Positions 47,493-59,024 of a stretch of DNA of 64,000 bases are shown here, piece by piece. The translations under genes and the position numbers were made by a program. The stretch comes from Sabethes cyaneus (Eukaryota > Arthropoda > Insecta > Diptera > Culicidae). Each line of letters opens with the position of its first letter. Positions within the stretch are counted from its first letter, which is position 1. The notes beneath the pieces were generated by a model. It ran no database searches, was not told the origin of the DNA, and saw only the letters and a list, made by a program, of their open reading frames with translations. The stretch spans positions 227,286,397-227,350,396 of the forward strand of contig NC_071354.1 in NCBI RefSeq assembly GCF_943734655.1. The letters are read 5' to 3'.

Positions 47493-49607
47493 TAAAATGA
47501 CAATGCGTGGGTTAACTATTCGTCAGTGTTAAGTTAAGAATTCAAGTTTGTTACATTTTGTAAATTTCTTCAACAAATCCAACCACAGTTTCGTACGTGA
47601 CTCTACATTTCGAATGCAAACCGTTTGTTTTTCTTTTGCAAAGGAAACAAATTTATGCTACATTATGTACACACGTCGTAAGTTCTTCGCTGCTCTACAA
47701 TATCTGTGTTAGTCGGTAGCATTTCATCCCAATGGGAACGTACAAAACGAACGAACGTTCCTACGTGCAGGAAAGAAGGGCATTAGCGTTTGTCATCCTT
47801 GTGCTGCTGCTGCTGTATCACTTTCCTATCATCCGACCAGCACCGCACCGTGTCAGTCTTTGTCGTCAGAAATAGCAGGCAAATGGATTCAATTTGGGCC
47901 AGACAGACAACTGTGCAGCGTCAAGGTGCTGCATCCTGGGCAATTGAAATTCTCCACATGCCCTTGTTTGTCGTCATCTCGGACCGTGATGGATGGACAG
48001 CTTTTTATCCGCAAGATCCCTCCGGAAATTCGTCTAAATTCTGTATTCTGGAATGAATTGTTTCGCCAAATTGGTTCTGCACTTTTGAACAGCAATGTTG
48101 TGCAGCGGATCACTTTAACTTGCATTTCCACTCCTTCCGCACTGTCCCAAGCGTTATGTATCCAGTTTGAATATTTCATTCGATTTTATGCATATTTTCT
48201 TAATATTTTATTCATCATTTAGCAGCGGAGCTGCAGCACTATCAGTAGCTTTTATCCTTCTATTCTTCCATCCAATGAAGCCCAACCAACGGGAAACTCT
48301 TCTCATTTGAATTCGAGCGGATAAATGAGATCGACGGGGACGACCCGAACGGACGAGGAAAATCCGTTTCTCTAAAACTAATACTCGACCGTAAATGAAG
48401 CTTCTTCACGGCGGCAAGGAAAACAGTTCAGTTGAGTGGTTGAGCCAAACAAAAACATGTAATGGATATGTACGACATCGCATTCAAGCTTTTTAAGCTA
48501 ATGGAAATTGATGCTGGCAGTGTGGCCAAGAAGGCACCGCGTTCGAACTTCCGGATGATGTCAGAAAACAAATAGTTCTGTTAATAAGATTGGCAGCACG
48601 GTTCTCACCAAGGTTTCTAAGGGGAAAAGAGAAAATTGGTCCACGATATCGTTGGCGGTGACAGTCAAACATTCCTACACTAAAGCTTCCCGGTTCCCTT
48701 ACCGACAAGAAGAGGAAAGCGACCGGTAGAGATCAGTGACAAAAAAGCTACATCAGGGGATGAATTGGTTTTCCATTTTTATTCTAATTGAATTTGTTTT
48801 ATCCACTCTGATTTTAACGTCCTTCTTTGTTGAGGATGATATTTTTAGAATGCGAAAGCGATGCTAATCGAAACGAAACATGAACACCAGTAAGCGATTT
48901 GAATGGGAATTGCTAATACGGAGCTTACAAGGAAAAATGAAACATATTTTCATACCCTACAGAGAGTGGAATAATGTTTTCGGTATAATGTTAGTTATTT
49001 TTTACATTTAGCTAATAAAGTAGTTTATATTTAAACAGAATTAAAACGAATTTGCTGTTTGTGAATTTTGTAAAATCATTTATCCTTCTGAGTCTGACCA
49101 ACAACGCGTTCGTCAACGAATTTAATCGAATTGATTTTTTATATTCACGAAACTTATCGTCTGAGGCCGAATGAAGTACGTATGCTATAATGAAATGATG
49201 ACATGCGGTCATTAAAAATTGTTGGAGACCGTCAATAAAAAAAGACATTAATTGGAGTGGAAATGCGCCCGTCGGAAATACTGTCGATTATTATCGTTGT
49301 CATGAATCGTATTTACCAGCAGAGTCATGGTCAGAGCCATGGGGCCATTAACGGAAAGTAGGCCGCGAGGGTTTGGTCTGATTCCATTGTCAACGCTTAA
49401 TCGAGGTTTAGATTAATGGTCCGTTATGGTATTTATGTGACTCGTTTCTGAAAAATAGCACACTTCTTGCTCACGTTGACTATAAAAGTTCGAGTTCAAT
49501 TCACAAAAAAACTGTCTGAAATAGCCTTTTTATTTATCGCTATAAAATCCTAATTCATTTATTCGTACATTGTGTGAAAAACAGGCTAATAAATATTACT
49601 TTTAACT
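47493..49607. other. Anonymous non-coding DNA
   Basis: No gene or transposon recognised. A 120-codon frame at 47860-48222 has no family resemblance and no codon periodicity I can see. Confidence 0.45.
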
Positions 49608-50027
49608 TTTACTTACTTACTTACTTATGTGTCCATGTCCGCTGGTCCGGCAGAACAAAGGGATGAAATCAGAGATCTCCACTGCTGACGGTTAGCCGTC
49701 ATGGCTTTTACCTGTCGCCAGGACAGGTTCTCGTCTACAGCCCGGATGTCGTTGGCTAAGCTCCGTCGCCATGAGCCCTGGGTCTGCCTCTTCTACGCTG
49801 TCCTTGTGGATTCCAGTCGAGTGCTTCTCTGCAAACCTCGTTCGCTCCTTTCCTCAAGGTGTGTCCGATCCACTTCCACGAATTTCTGTGGCTATCAGCC
49901 GTTGATGACACCGACGATGGAGTTCCTCATTGGATATCCAATTATCAGGCCACCAGGCACGAATAATGTATCGCAGGCACCGGTTAATGAATACCTGTAG
50001 TTTTTGCGTTGTCTTCGCTGAGACGCA

Positions 50028-50768
50028 TCACGTTTCGCAGGCATACAGCAGTACGGATTTAACGTTTGAATTAAAGATTCGGGATTTCGTACGTAGAGTG
50101 ATCTGGTTTGAGCGCCAAATGTTTCGCAGACCTGCAAAGGCACCCCTGGCCTTCCTGATCCATGTGGCTATATCAGTCTTGGTACCACCATCGGGCGTTG
50201 TTTGGCTACCAAGATATTGAAAGGCGTCTACCTGCTCAACTTGTTGTCCCGCTACTGTGAAGTTGGTGGAATTGTCAGTGTTCACTACCATAGACTTAGT
50301 TTTCGCTGCATTGACTGTGAAAGCTGCTGCCTGGGAGCTCTCGGAGAGGTCGTCTAACTTGCTCTGCATATCGTTTCGGCGTTGTGCGAGCAAGACAATG
50401 TCGTCGGCTAGGTCGAGGTCATTTAGCTGCTCCATCGTTAGAGGATTCCAAGGCAATCCTCGATTTGGTCTACTGTCAATTGCTCCAACTAATATCTCTT
50501 CCATAACGATGAGAAACAGAAGCGGTGATAAAATGCAGCCCTGTCTCACGCCAGCAGTAACCCTTATGGGGTCGGACAAGACGCCGTCGTGCAAAACCTT
50601 GCACGAGAACGCCTCGTACTGAGCGTCGATGAGATGGACTAGCTTATCTGGAAATCCTCTACGCCTAAGTGCGCCCCAGATGTTTTCGTGATTGAATCGG
50701 TCGAACGCCTTTTCGAAGTCAACGAACACCAGCAGAAGAGAGTCTTGGAATTCGTTGGTCTGCTCCAA
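50028..50768 (-). pseudogene. RTE reverse transcriptase domain, open over 246 codons
   Basis: Residue order: FVDFEKAFDRFNHENIW (block A; the aspartate of AFD is kept), AGVRQGCILSPLLFLIVMEE (block B), DLADDIVLLAQRRNDMQSKL (catalytic block; FADD has become LADD, both aspartates kept), NAAKTKSMVV, FQYLGSQTTPDGG, and SVLLYACET at the end. The frame is shifted from the upstream linker at about 50768. This is the longest undamaged RT frame on the minus strand. Below 50028 decayed C-terminal coding continues to about 49650. Confidence 0.85.
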
Positions 50769-51203
50769 TATAATGCGGAGCGTTGTGACAAAGATGGGTC
50801 AGCTTTGAGCATTTCGGCTGAAATACGATCTATCCCTGGCGCTCTATTGGATTTCATCCAGCGATGGCGCCTCCGAGTTCACGCGATTTATTCTACGAAC
50901 TGGAGGCGTCATACGCTGCTGGTTTTGTTGGTCTCTGACATTTGAAACTCGGAAGAGTTGTTCAAAATGTTCAGTTCATCGCTTAAGCTGTTCTGTACGG
51001 TCAGTCAATAGCTGACCAGCTCTGTCCTTTAGCGGCATCTTTGTATTCATCCTGGCACCACTAAGGCGGCGAGAAATATCGTACAACAAACGGATATCAC
51101 CAACAAGATGATGGTCGGATGCAATATCAGCGCTGCGTTTGTTGCGTACATCAAGAAGGCTCCTTCTCCATTTCCGGCTGATGCAGATGTGGTCGATTTG
51201 GTT

Positions 51204-51677
51204 TTATGTTCGGCCGTCGCGGGAAACCCACGTGACTTTATGTACTGGTCTATGGGGGAAGAGCGATCCACCAATGACCATGTCGTTATTACCACAGAAT
51301 TCTGTAAACAGCTCCCCGTTTTCGCTCATCTCTCCTAGGCCATGGCGTCCCATGGCGCGTTCAAGGTCCGCGTTGTTTGAGCCAATCTTCGCGTTGAAGT
51401 CGCCCATGTGGATTTGGTTGTGCCCCTTCGGGATTTTCTCAACCACGCTGTTCAGCTGGCTGTAAAAACTCTCTTTCTCCTGCAGGTCGGCAGCATCTGT
51501 TGGCGCATAGCACTGGATTGCCGTAAGGTTCCTAACCCGTGTTCTGAATCTGGCAACGATTATTCGCTCATTTATTGGTTCCCACTTCATCAGGGCCGCA
51601 TGTACCCCTGGGCTCAGTAGGAATCCAACTCCTCTTTCTCGAGTAGCATTTTCACCTCGTATGCCAGAGTAGAGCAA
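51204..51677 (-). pseudogene. AP-endonuclease domain of the inverted RTE
   Basis: Blocks visible: RERGVGFLLSPGVHAALMKW, NLTAIQCYAPT, MGDFNAKIGSNN (catalytic D and N kept), and PVHKVTWVSRDGRT, then TAA where NQIDH should follow directly. NQIDHICISRKW and a SDHHLV block (with the catalytic histidine) continue in frame below 51204. Thus the fold is complete except for one nonsense codon. The N-terminal GTWN and LQE blocks upstream of 51677 are degraded. Confidence 0.83.
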
Positions 51678-52197
51678 GACTTGCCCGGATGATGTTCAGT
51701 GTTCGCCAGTACCCGGCCAGCGGACCTCGCTCAGCCCCAGAATTTCAAGCTTGAGCCAGCTTGCCCTGCTGAGCAAGGGTCAGTATATTCTATGTTCCGA
51801 TTCGTGTCCGTGTTTTCATGCTAAAGGTTGTTGCCAATAATCCGGAGAGATTTCTTCTTTCATTTTCGGTAACTTTTTGTATGTTCTGGTACAGTAGGCT
51901 GTTAACCTAAGGTCCTTATCCCACTGATGGGGCTGCCATCTTAATGTGGGCGGGAGCCACTGTGCCCCCTTTCCTGTTAGCATACGACAACCGAAGTTGT
52001 GTACCCCAGCCGGCACCTCGTGGAGGTAGGAATAGGAGTTAATGAACAGAGGTTATGGAATGCACATGCTCACCCTTTGCCAGCCCATTTGCATGAACGC
52101 TCGTGGCAAATTTATTTGTGTAGGTTGCCTTACTCAGGGTGACCATATCGGTCCAACTAAAAATCAGCACATTTTTGCCCAAACATGCCGATGAAGA

Positions 52198-52490
52198 TTT
52201 ACTTACTTCCTTAAGTGGCTTGCTATCTTAAGACAAAGCTTGTTGAACAAGGTTTCTCCAGTTAACTCGGTTGTGGGCTACCGCTCTCCAATTCCTCGGA
52301 CACCGAGTACTTTCCGTCAGATTTCGCTCCACCTGGTCTAACCATCTTGCTCGCTGCACTCCTGGTCGTCTTCTTCCTACCGGATTTGAGGCAAACACCA
52401 TCTTTGCAGTGTAGTTGTCCGGCATTGTTGCAACATGCCCTGCCCATCGTATCCCTCCAGCTTTAGCCACCTTACTGGATGCTGGGTTCG
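52198..52490 (-). mobile_element. RTE subfamily B, 5'-truncated tail
   Basis: The minus strand reads GGIRWAGHVATMPDNYTAKM, then VFASNPVGRRRPGVQRARWL and a C-terminus ending VQQALS, then stop, followed by a tail with TAAG words. It is close to the subfamily B tail at 33450-33719 (RIRWAGHVARMPDNYPAKM). It joins in frame to a Ty3/Gypsy fragment on its 5' side, giving a fused 133-codon open frame (52228-52629) that is an accident of insertion. Confidence 0.78.
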
Positions 52491-52712
52491 CCATAGAGAC
52501 TGCTCCGATTGAGCTATCCATTTCCGACTCTTGCTCAATATCCGTTATTTTCAGAGCGGCTGGAGCAGCATTTAAAGCCACCCAAAAAACGTCATGTTGC
52601 GTATGTTCATCCAAAGCCTTATCATCCACTTTAGATGTAATCGCTAATCTTGATAGAGAGTCTGCTATGTTGGATTTGCCTGGCCAATAAATGACTGTTA
52701 CTTTACAAGTAG
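52490..52712 (-). pseudogene. Ty3/Gypsy polyprotein fragment (RNase H end to integrase start)
   Basis: On the minus strand KVTVIYWPGKSNIADSLSRL is the signature end of the Ty3/Gypsy RNase H domain. It is followed by AITSKVDDKALDEHTQHDVF and ALKITDIEQESEMDSSIGAV, a typical linker leading to the integrase zinc finger. About 70 codons are intact. No LTRs, protease or integrase core are present nearby. It is the only LTR-retroelement trace I could recognise in the window. Confidence 0.78.
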
Positions 52713-52774
52713 CTGGAAGGCAGCCATGTTTTCGATGCTAACATGTTAGCGTTAACGTAAACGAGATCTATACC

Positions 52775-53545
52775 TATAAAAAAAGGATTTCTGTCTGTCT
52801 GTCCCTATGTTCCTTTTAGAATCGAAAACTACTGAACCGCTCAGCGTGAAAATTTGCATGTAGGGGTTTTTGGTGCCAGGGAAGGTTCTTATGATGGTTA
52901 GAGATCCCTCCCCCCACTAGGAGGGGGGGGGGGGGCTCCCATACAAATCTATACCATTAAAAATGGATTTCTATCTGTCTGCCCGAATGTTCCTTATAGA
53001 ATCTAAAACTACTGAACCGATCGACGTGAAAATTTACAAATAGGGGTTTTTGGGGCCAGGGAAGGTTCTTATGATGGTCAGAGACCCCTCCTCCCACTAA
53101 GAGGGGGGGGGCTCCCATAGAAATGAAACACAAATTTCTGGATAACTCAAGAATTAATCAAGCAAATGGAACAAAATTTTACATGTGGGTGTTTTTGGAG
53201 ACAAGAATTTTTTCCATGATGAATTGAGACCCCTCCCCAATTTAGGAGGGGGCTCCCATACAAATGAAATACAAATTTCCTCATAACTCGAAAACAAATT
53301 AATCAAATGGAACCATATTTGGCATGTCGGTGTTTTTGGAGACATGAATTTTTCATATGATGAATTAGGACCCTTTACCTTTTTAGGAGGGGGGGGGGGC
53401 TTCCATACAAATGAAATACAAATTTTCTCATAACTCCAGAACTAATCAAGCAAATGGAACAAAATATGACATGTGGGTGTTTTTGGAGACAAGAATGTTT
53501 TCTATGGGGAATTGAAACCTCTCTCCGCTTCAGGAGGGTCTGGTA
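52775..53545. repeat. Dispersed minisatellite, block 3 (two A units, three B units)
   Basis: A units start at about 52777 and 52950 (TCTGTCTGTCTGTCCCTATG; CGAAAACTACTGAACCG; GGTTCTTATGATGGT). B units have anchors at about 53154, 53299 and 53442, giving a period of 143-145 bp. Each unit contains a G-run of 6-13 bases followed by CTCCCATA. A TATAAAAA word precedes each A unit. Confidence 0.85.
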
Positions 53546-54142
53546 AAAGTGGTCTATCCTTTTCACCGAGAATCAACGACACATGTTATTAAAAGTGGTC
53601 TATCCCGTTAAAGATCTGGCAAACCTTCTCTCTTTTTCGGAATATTTCCTGTAGACCTACGATGCCAAATAAGGGGACTTCAAGCTGTTCGAACAGCATC
53701 CGATCACTACCTGGCATTTGCAGTCGTCCTTGTTTCGTTACCTTGGTCGATACCGAATATTCCGATCAACGTTTGCTTGGATGTTCGTGGTAAATTTGAT
53801 TGTGAGGTTACCTCACAAGGGCCACGCTACGAGTGACCTAGGTGACTCCAGTCACCTGGGTGACTGTACAAATGGGGAGCTGTTAGGTGAGATGAGGGTG
53901 ACTGCCAGAATAGGGCGCGTGAGAGAAGTGAGGTGAGTGAGGAGACTATGAGAATAGGGCCGCTGTAGAGCCGCTCGCTCGGCATCAGACGCTATCATGA
54001 GCCGCTCCTAACCTGGAAGAGACGCTTACTAAGTTGAATAAACAAGAGGTTATGACAACGGCATGAGCCGTCCCTAACATGGGATCAGATGCTAAAGGCT
54101 AGTAAGACTAGCCCTCATGCTAACCCTCAGCTTTCGTATGAG
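53546..54142. other. Spacer with possible RTE endonuclease scrap
   Basis: TCCGATCACTACCTGGCATT at about 53699 would encode SDHYLAF, the RTE endonuclease SDH motif, but flanking frames do not support more. AAAGTGGTCTATCC occurs twice (53545-53605). The words CTAGGTGACTCCAGTCACCT around 53840-53870 form a short palindrome. Confidence 0.4.
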
Positions 54143-54154
54143 TACTCCCTTCCT
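54143..54154. repeat. Target-site duplication, left (TACTCCCTTCCT)
   Basis: A perfect 12-bp match with 54878-54889, bordering RTE copy 3. Confidence 0.88.
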
Positions 54155-54877
54155 TCTTCTTCTTCAGCATAGAGCCGGGGTGGCTCGTACTGTTTCAAGC
54201 ACTCGTCTCCATTCAACTCGGTCTTGGGCCACTCGTCGCCAATTTGCTAGTCGTCTCAGAAGTCGCAAATCGCTTTCGACCTGGTCGAGTCATCGTGTAC
54301 GTTGGGCCCCCTGTTCCTGGTGCCGGTGGGGTTGTTGAACAGGACTATTTTCGTCGCAGTGTCGTCCGGCATCCTTACGACCTGTCCGGCCCACCGTAAC
54401 CTGCTAACTTTCGCTAGATGTACGATGGGAGTCTCCCCAAGCAGTGGCTGTAGCTCGTGATTCATACGCCTTCACCACTCTCCGCTTTCAGTTTGTACTC
54501 CGTCAAATATCGTCCGCAGCACTTTCCGCTCGAACACAGCAAGGGCGCGTATGTCCTCCGTGAGCAGCGTCATGGCTTCAAGTCCATAAAGAACTACCGG
54601 TCTAATAAGGGTTTTGCACATTGTTAGCTTCGTGCGGCGGCGTATGCTTCCTGATCGTAGCGTTTTACGAAGGGCAAAGTAGGCCCGATTTTCCGCTTGG
54701 ATGCGCCGCTGGATCTCCTTACTAGTGTTGTTGTCCGCGGTCACCAGCGATCCCAAATATACGAACTCCTCTACCACTCCTAGTTCGTCGCCGTCAACGG
54801 TTACCGTCCGTGGAAGACGCGCGTTTGTTTCCTTTGAGCCTCTTTCTTTCATGTATTTGGTCTTCGATGCATTTATT
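54155..54877 (-). mobile_element. RTE-clade retrotransposon, copy 3 (young, 5'-truncated)
   Basis: Same family as copies 1 and 2. The minus strand starts inside the RT at about NASKTKYMKERGSK (54877) and runs to the tail (CTCTATGCTGAAGAAG at 54155-54172). Two nearly intact frames, 54472-54852 and 54256-54465, are divided by one stop (TGA for TGG at about 54474). Beyond about 54260 the C-terminus shifts frame. The text is close to copy 1, and a perfect 12-bp TSD survives, so the insertion is comparatively recent. Severe 5' truncation is typical of LINE insertion. Confidence 0.9.
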
Positions 54878-54889
54878 TACTCCCTTCCT
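54878..54889. repeat. Target-site duplication, right (TACTCCCTTCCT)
   Basis: Perfect copy of 54143-54154. Confidence 0.88.
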
Positions 54890-54917
54890 ATGGGATCTAT
54901 TTTATGGCTGCAAGGTA

Positions 54918-54959
54918 CGACTTCTGGTAAACAACTAAATAATAGTTTACCAGAAGTCG
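54918..54959. other. Perfect 15-bp hairpin
   Basis: CGACTTCTGGTAAAC (54918-54932) pairs with GTTTACCAGAAGTCG (54945-54959) around a 12-nt AT-rich loop. It lies 28 bp from RTE copy 3. It is short for a pre-miRNA and may be a small palindromic element or a stem with a role in RNA. Confidence 0.85.
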
Positions 54960-57900
54960 ATTGTTTTTAATGTATCAATTGAAAAAATACATAAGTTCAT
55001 GAACTAGGACCGTATAAAAAATTTGATGAAATTCTGGAACCCTTCTTGTATGTATGTATGTATGTATGTATGTATGAGGACTACCGTTCACCGTATAGAA
55101 CCGTTCATAGCAATGGACGTTGGTTATGTTTGCCAGCTCCTGTATGAAGGGCCAAAGTGGAATCGGTCGGCAAGCAACATTACTTGCACGTACCAGGGGT
55201 ATTTAAGAATCCGAAATTCTGGAACACTCCTGCGGCCTAAACATGACTAATTTTTAAGATATCGTTAGATTTTTAGATATCGTTAAACTTAACAACCCAT
55301 CGATTGCAACATTTTCAATCGCACAGGACAAAAAACAACCTACTCCCAATGCTTCTCTCAATTTTTAACAGATGTTCAGCCCTTCTGGTAGGAAGTCTTT
55401 TCAGGCAAAGTTGAACATCCGGTAAAAATGAAGAATAGAACAATTCTTATTGCGCGAATACATCTATTTCTCGAGTTTTTTTTCTGTCGTTGCCTGTGAA
55501 GTACAACTCTTTTCACTTTTCACAATGCAGCCAGGATAATATTATGCACGATGTAAAAGAAAGGGGCATTTTTCTCCTGCATTCTCTGTCTCTCTCGCTC
55601 TGTCTCTACAATTTATGTAGCCCTACTAGCGTTTACTTTACCTTTGTGGAATACCCTTCTGCCACTGCTGTGCTGGTTATGTTCTCGGCGTAGGACAAGG
55701 AAGCACGACTCGCACGGCGAACGTCACAAACTTCAAGAGCATGGCGAAATGAAGTGGCCCTCTTTTTCACTAAAGAAGTGACATGCAGCAGCAAGAACCG
55801 CGCGAGTTCACCCACGGCCACGGCACACACGTACGGATAATTATCCAAATGACAGACAGACATCGACAGAATACGACGAGTTGATTGGGGAAGACAATAT
55901 ATCCTGGTAGCGTTGAGGACACTTCTATATGTTACATATATTGAGAAGGTTTGAAGTGGTCCGTCTATTGTCGGAAATAATGCTATTTATAACCAAGGGA
56001 CTGGCAAATAGGTGTACCTACTCAATCTTCTGGGCTTTTAATTTATGAAGGTGATCCACCTCCTAGGAAAATAGGGAATGTTAGTTGAATGTTTTTCCTG
56101 TAAGTTACTGTTACAAAGCGAAAGTTTGCCTCGTATATAAACATGCAAATATTTAATCTCTACTCGAGATAAAACACACGCACCAAAATCACGTTATATG
56201 ACGCTGCCTGCCTGTAAGGCCCGGTGCAATGCACTTCCCCACATTGCACAGAGCAGCTCGCAATCAACAAGATCCTGCCGCAGGCTAGCGGCAGACAAGC
56301 AGACACGTAAAATGGGAAAAAATAATGATTTACTAAAAGCAAACTAACAGGACGACGAATGGCAAACCGTTTCTAAGAACTGTCAACGGATCTGCTGCTG
56401 ATGGCTAGGCGCTAGGTGCTAGGGTTCCTTGCTCACTCCAACTCCAGTCAAGCTAAACTGCACTCATCCACTCGCTGCACGGCCAGGTGAAAATAGGTTA
56501 TCTAAAAATAAACACTACAGTATTTCCATAAAACCGGCAAACCGAAGGGTTGTTGTTGCAAACCGGTGCGGCTAGATGCTTTCAGCTGCGGAAACCACCG
56601 TCCGTCCGTTCCGTTCCGCTAAGAGTGAGTGCTTTTAGGTCAATGTAACCGGGCAAACTTAAACCTAGGCCCTTCCTGGGCGTCTCTGAACGAACGAACT
56701 CTGTGAATCGCTGTGGCCTTCGGAGGAAATTATGATAACCGCACCACCGCCACCGTGTAGTGTAGGTAGGTAGGCCTAGGCAGGCAGGCAGGCGAAAGGT
56801 CACTTTCGGAACGTTTAGATGGAAAACGGCGAATGCGGCTGCAGGGCTGCAACCCGAAAATGCATACACATAAATAAGTACTGTAAAATTGCGCTTTATT
56901 AATAAATTGCCTCACTGCTGCAGTGAGGCGGACCGAAGAATAAAAACCAAAGATGAATAATGGGATATGATGGGAGGGGTCGTCACAATGTATTTCTATC
57001 AAAGGCCGCTCGAATTATCTCAAATATATCCCGAATTTTAACCTCATCTTAGTAGTTGGTAATTTGATTTTTGATTTAATTTAGATAACTTAAAATAAAC
57101 AAGAAACTCTGATACTGTGAAATGGAATTTTTGAGCGTTTCGCTCTGAACTGGTACGAAACAGTTAATCCATAAATTTGTACTACTACACTTTGTTTACG
57201 TTGAATAAAAAACGAACGAATAACGAACACATAAGATACGATTACAAAATGATTATAAACTATTACACAAACAAAAAAAAACACGCATTACACTTGGATA
57301 ATTGACTCATTGGTAAGTATTAGCTTAAGCTTAACTTAGTGCTAGAACTAGTGACTTTGGACTTAAAAATGGTAAATTGTGCCGTTATTGCTACTCTGTA
57401 ATTGTTCGAACAAGCAACTTATTAATCCATCTGCCTACGAGTAACGACGTTAAAGGGCTATGTTAACTGTCTATTAGATCAGTTCTCTTCCGTAGAACAC
57501 TTGAACGTTTGATTTCCGTAGGTTTTCAGTTTATATCTATTCAAGCTAGAATTAATCTTATTCGTAAGGCAACCTTCTTAGTTAGTAACTTGCGACTATA
57601 ATATTAAGTTTAAACGAGGTTATTCAGGCAAATATATGACGGCGATTTGACAATCGTAAGTAAAGTTGTATATAGTGAAAAACGAATTAAATCGAAAGAC
57701 GTAAAGTACAGCAATGCTGTGATTTAATACAGTAATTATTATATTACCACAAAAATGGAGATCAGGGTTCTTCACATTGTGGCTTACGATTGTGGCTCTT
57801 GCGAAAGGAACTAAGTTGCAAGATTGAAATTAAGTTGTCATTCGTGTCAGTTGAAAATTACTTAAAAGTTACTTTCTTTTCCACTCGGCTACATTGAAAT

Positions 57901-58734
57901 TAAGTATTGTAAATAGAAATTAGGAATAAGCATAATTATCATGGGATGGAAAAGTTATGTAGAGTTATTTAGTAAGTAATGATTTAAGAAAGCGATAAAA
58001 TGTAAATTTAAGTCGTCTGAATTTTTCTATTGCTTTACCAGCTATTAAATGTAACTGGTTTCTGGCCATCTTTACAATAAGTAAAAGGTTTGATAGTAAA
58101 AACTTCGGAATCAAATATGTCCCCTGTCAGATCATGAAATATTCGTTTGCTAATCGTGCCCACTCTGGGCTGAAGTAGACCCGTCAATTAATGCTCAATA
58201 TTTAGCTTAAAATAATTTATTATGCCAACAAATAATTTTCAAACCCATTTTCTCCATTTCAAATTTTAATTTCATAGACCTTATCTAGATATCAATTGTA
58301 GAATTATTCGAAAAATCAGGAATATCTATTTCCTTCCAGTTCAGAAAAGGCAATCCGTCTCCATTATATTATCAATTCAAAACTTAATTTCATAAAAACA
58401 ATTATTAAATTTTTGATATGTAATGTAAAAAGTCCCACCTTTCTGAGAAAAGTTAAGAAAACGCCTCGGTTTTTGCTCCTTCCATTACAAGAATACGAAA
58501 AAATGATTATTTTTATTTTTTTTTTGCAATTAGAAAAGCAAGCTTCAATTTATTATTTTCCTCAAGAGCTGAATTGCGCTTATTATGCACAAGTGTGCAG
58601 TTAGCAGAATGTATGGGCACACAGCACCAGCGGTTGTTTGTCGTACGCTTGCGTCAGTGGAGTAAGCGTTGAGTGCTATGCTTCTCACACTTGCTCGCGT
58701 ACGGGTAAGCATTGTTTGCTTCTCACTCGATTTG
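54960..58734. other. Anonymous non-coding DNA
   Basis: A (TGTA)7 run is at about 55047-55076, and GTAGGTAGGTAGG/CAGGCAGGCAGG runs at 56762-56792. 57000-58600 is AT-rich with TTAAGCTTAACTTAG-type words reminiscent of long insect 3' untranslated DNA, but no upstream coding frame is found. No transposon is recognised. Confidence 0.45.
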
Positions 58735-59024
58735 CCCCATTGGATCTACTATGATATCAGCCGGGTGTTTACTATATAATCTGCACTGCATCTCTCTTTG
58801 CTATACCCGCTATTGAGTGAGCAATATACTTAATAATTTTACGCGTGCTTGTGTTTAATGGGGTTTACCCTTCCTTCAAAGTTTGCTCTATTTTACTCAC
58901 TCGTTCCGCACCGACCTTATACTATCTCCAATTATCGTCGTTCGTGGTGAGGACTCATTGCATTCCTCTGACCAGTACACTTAACTAGAAGAGTGACTGT
59001 CAAGTGGCTCCATCGGGGTAATAT

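Larger units (their letters stand above)
49608..52035 (-). mobile_element. RTE-superfamily retrotransposon of a second lineage, inverted
   Basis: Read on the minus strand it has a leader (about 51885-52035, GGTGCCGGCTGGGGTACACA), an endonuclease (51204-51677 and beyond), a linker with the KSNRAPGIDRISAEMLKADP block (50800-50857), an RT (50028-50768), and a tail ending in (TAAG)n at 49608-49627. The RT and endonuclease texts (FVDFEKAFDRFNHENIWGAL; GVGFLLSPGVHAALMKWEPI) differ clearly from RTE copies 1 and 2. The region 50860-51200 is partly missing relative to a complete element. Confidence 0.82.

Noticed and set aside
47860..48222. 120-codon frame as a host gene
   Set aside because: No domain, no codon bias, and no splice context; consistent with chance.
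52775..53545. CRISPR-like direct repeats
   Set aside because: Units are about 145 bp, degenerate and contiguous, with no spacers; it is a eukaryotic minisatellite.
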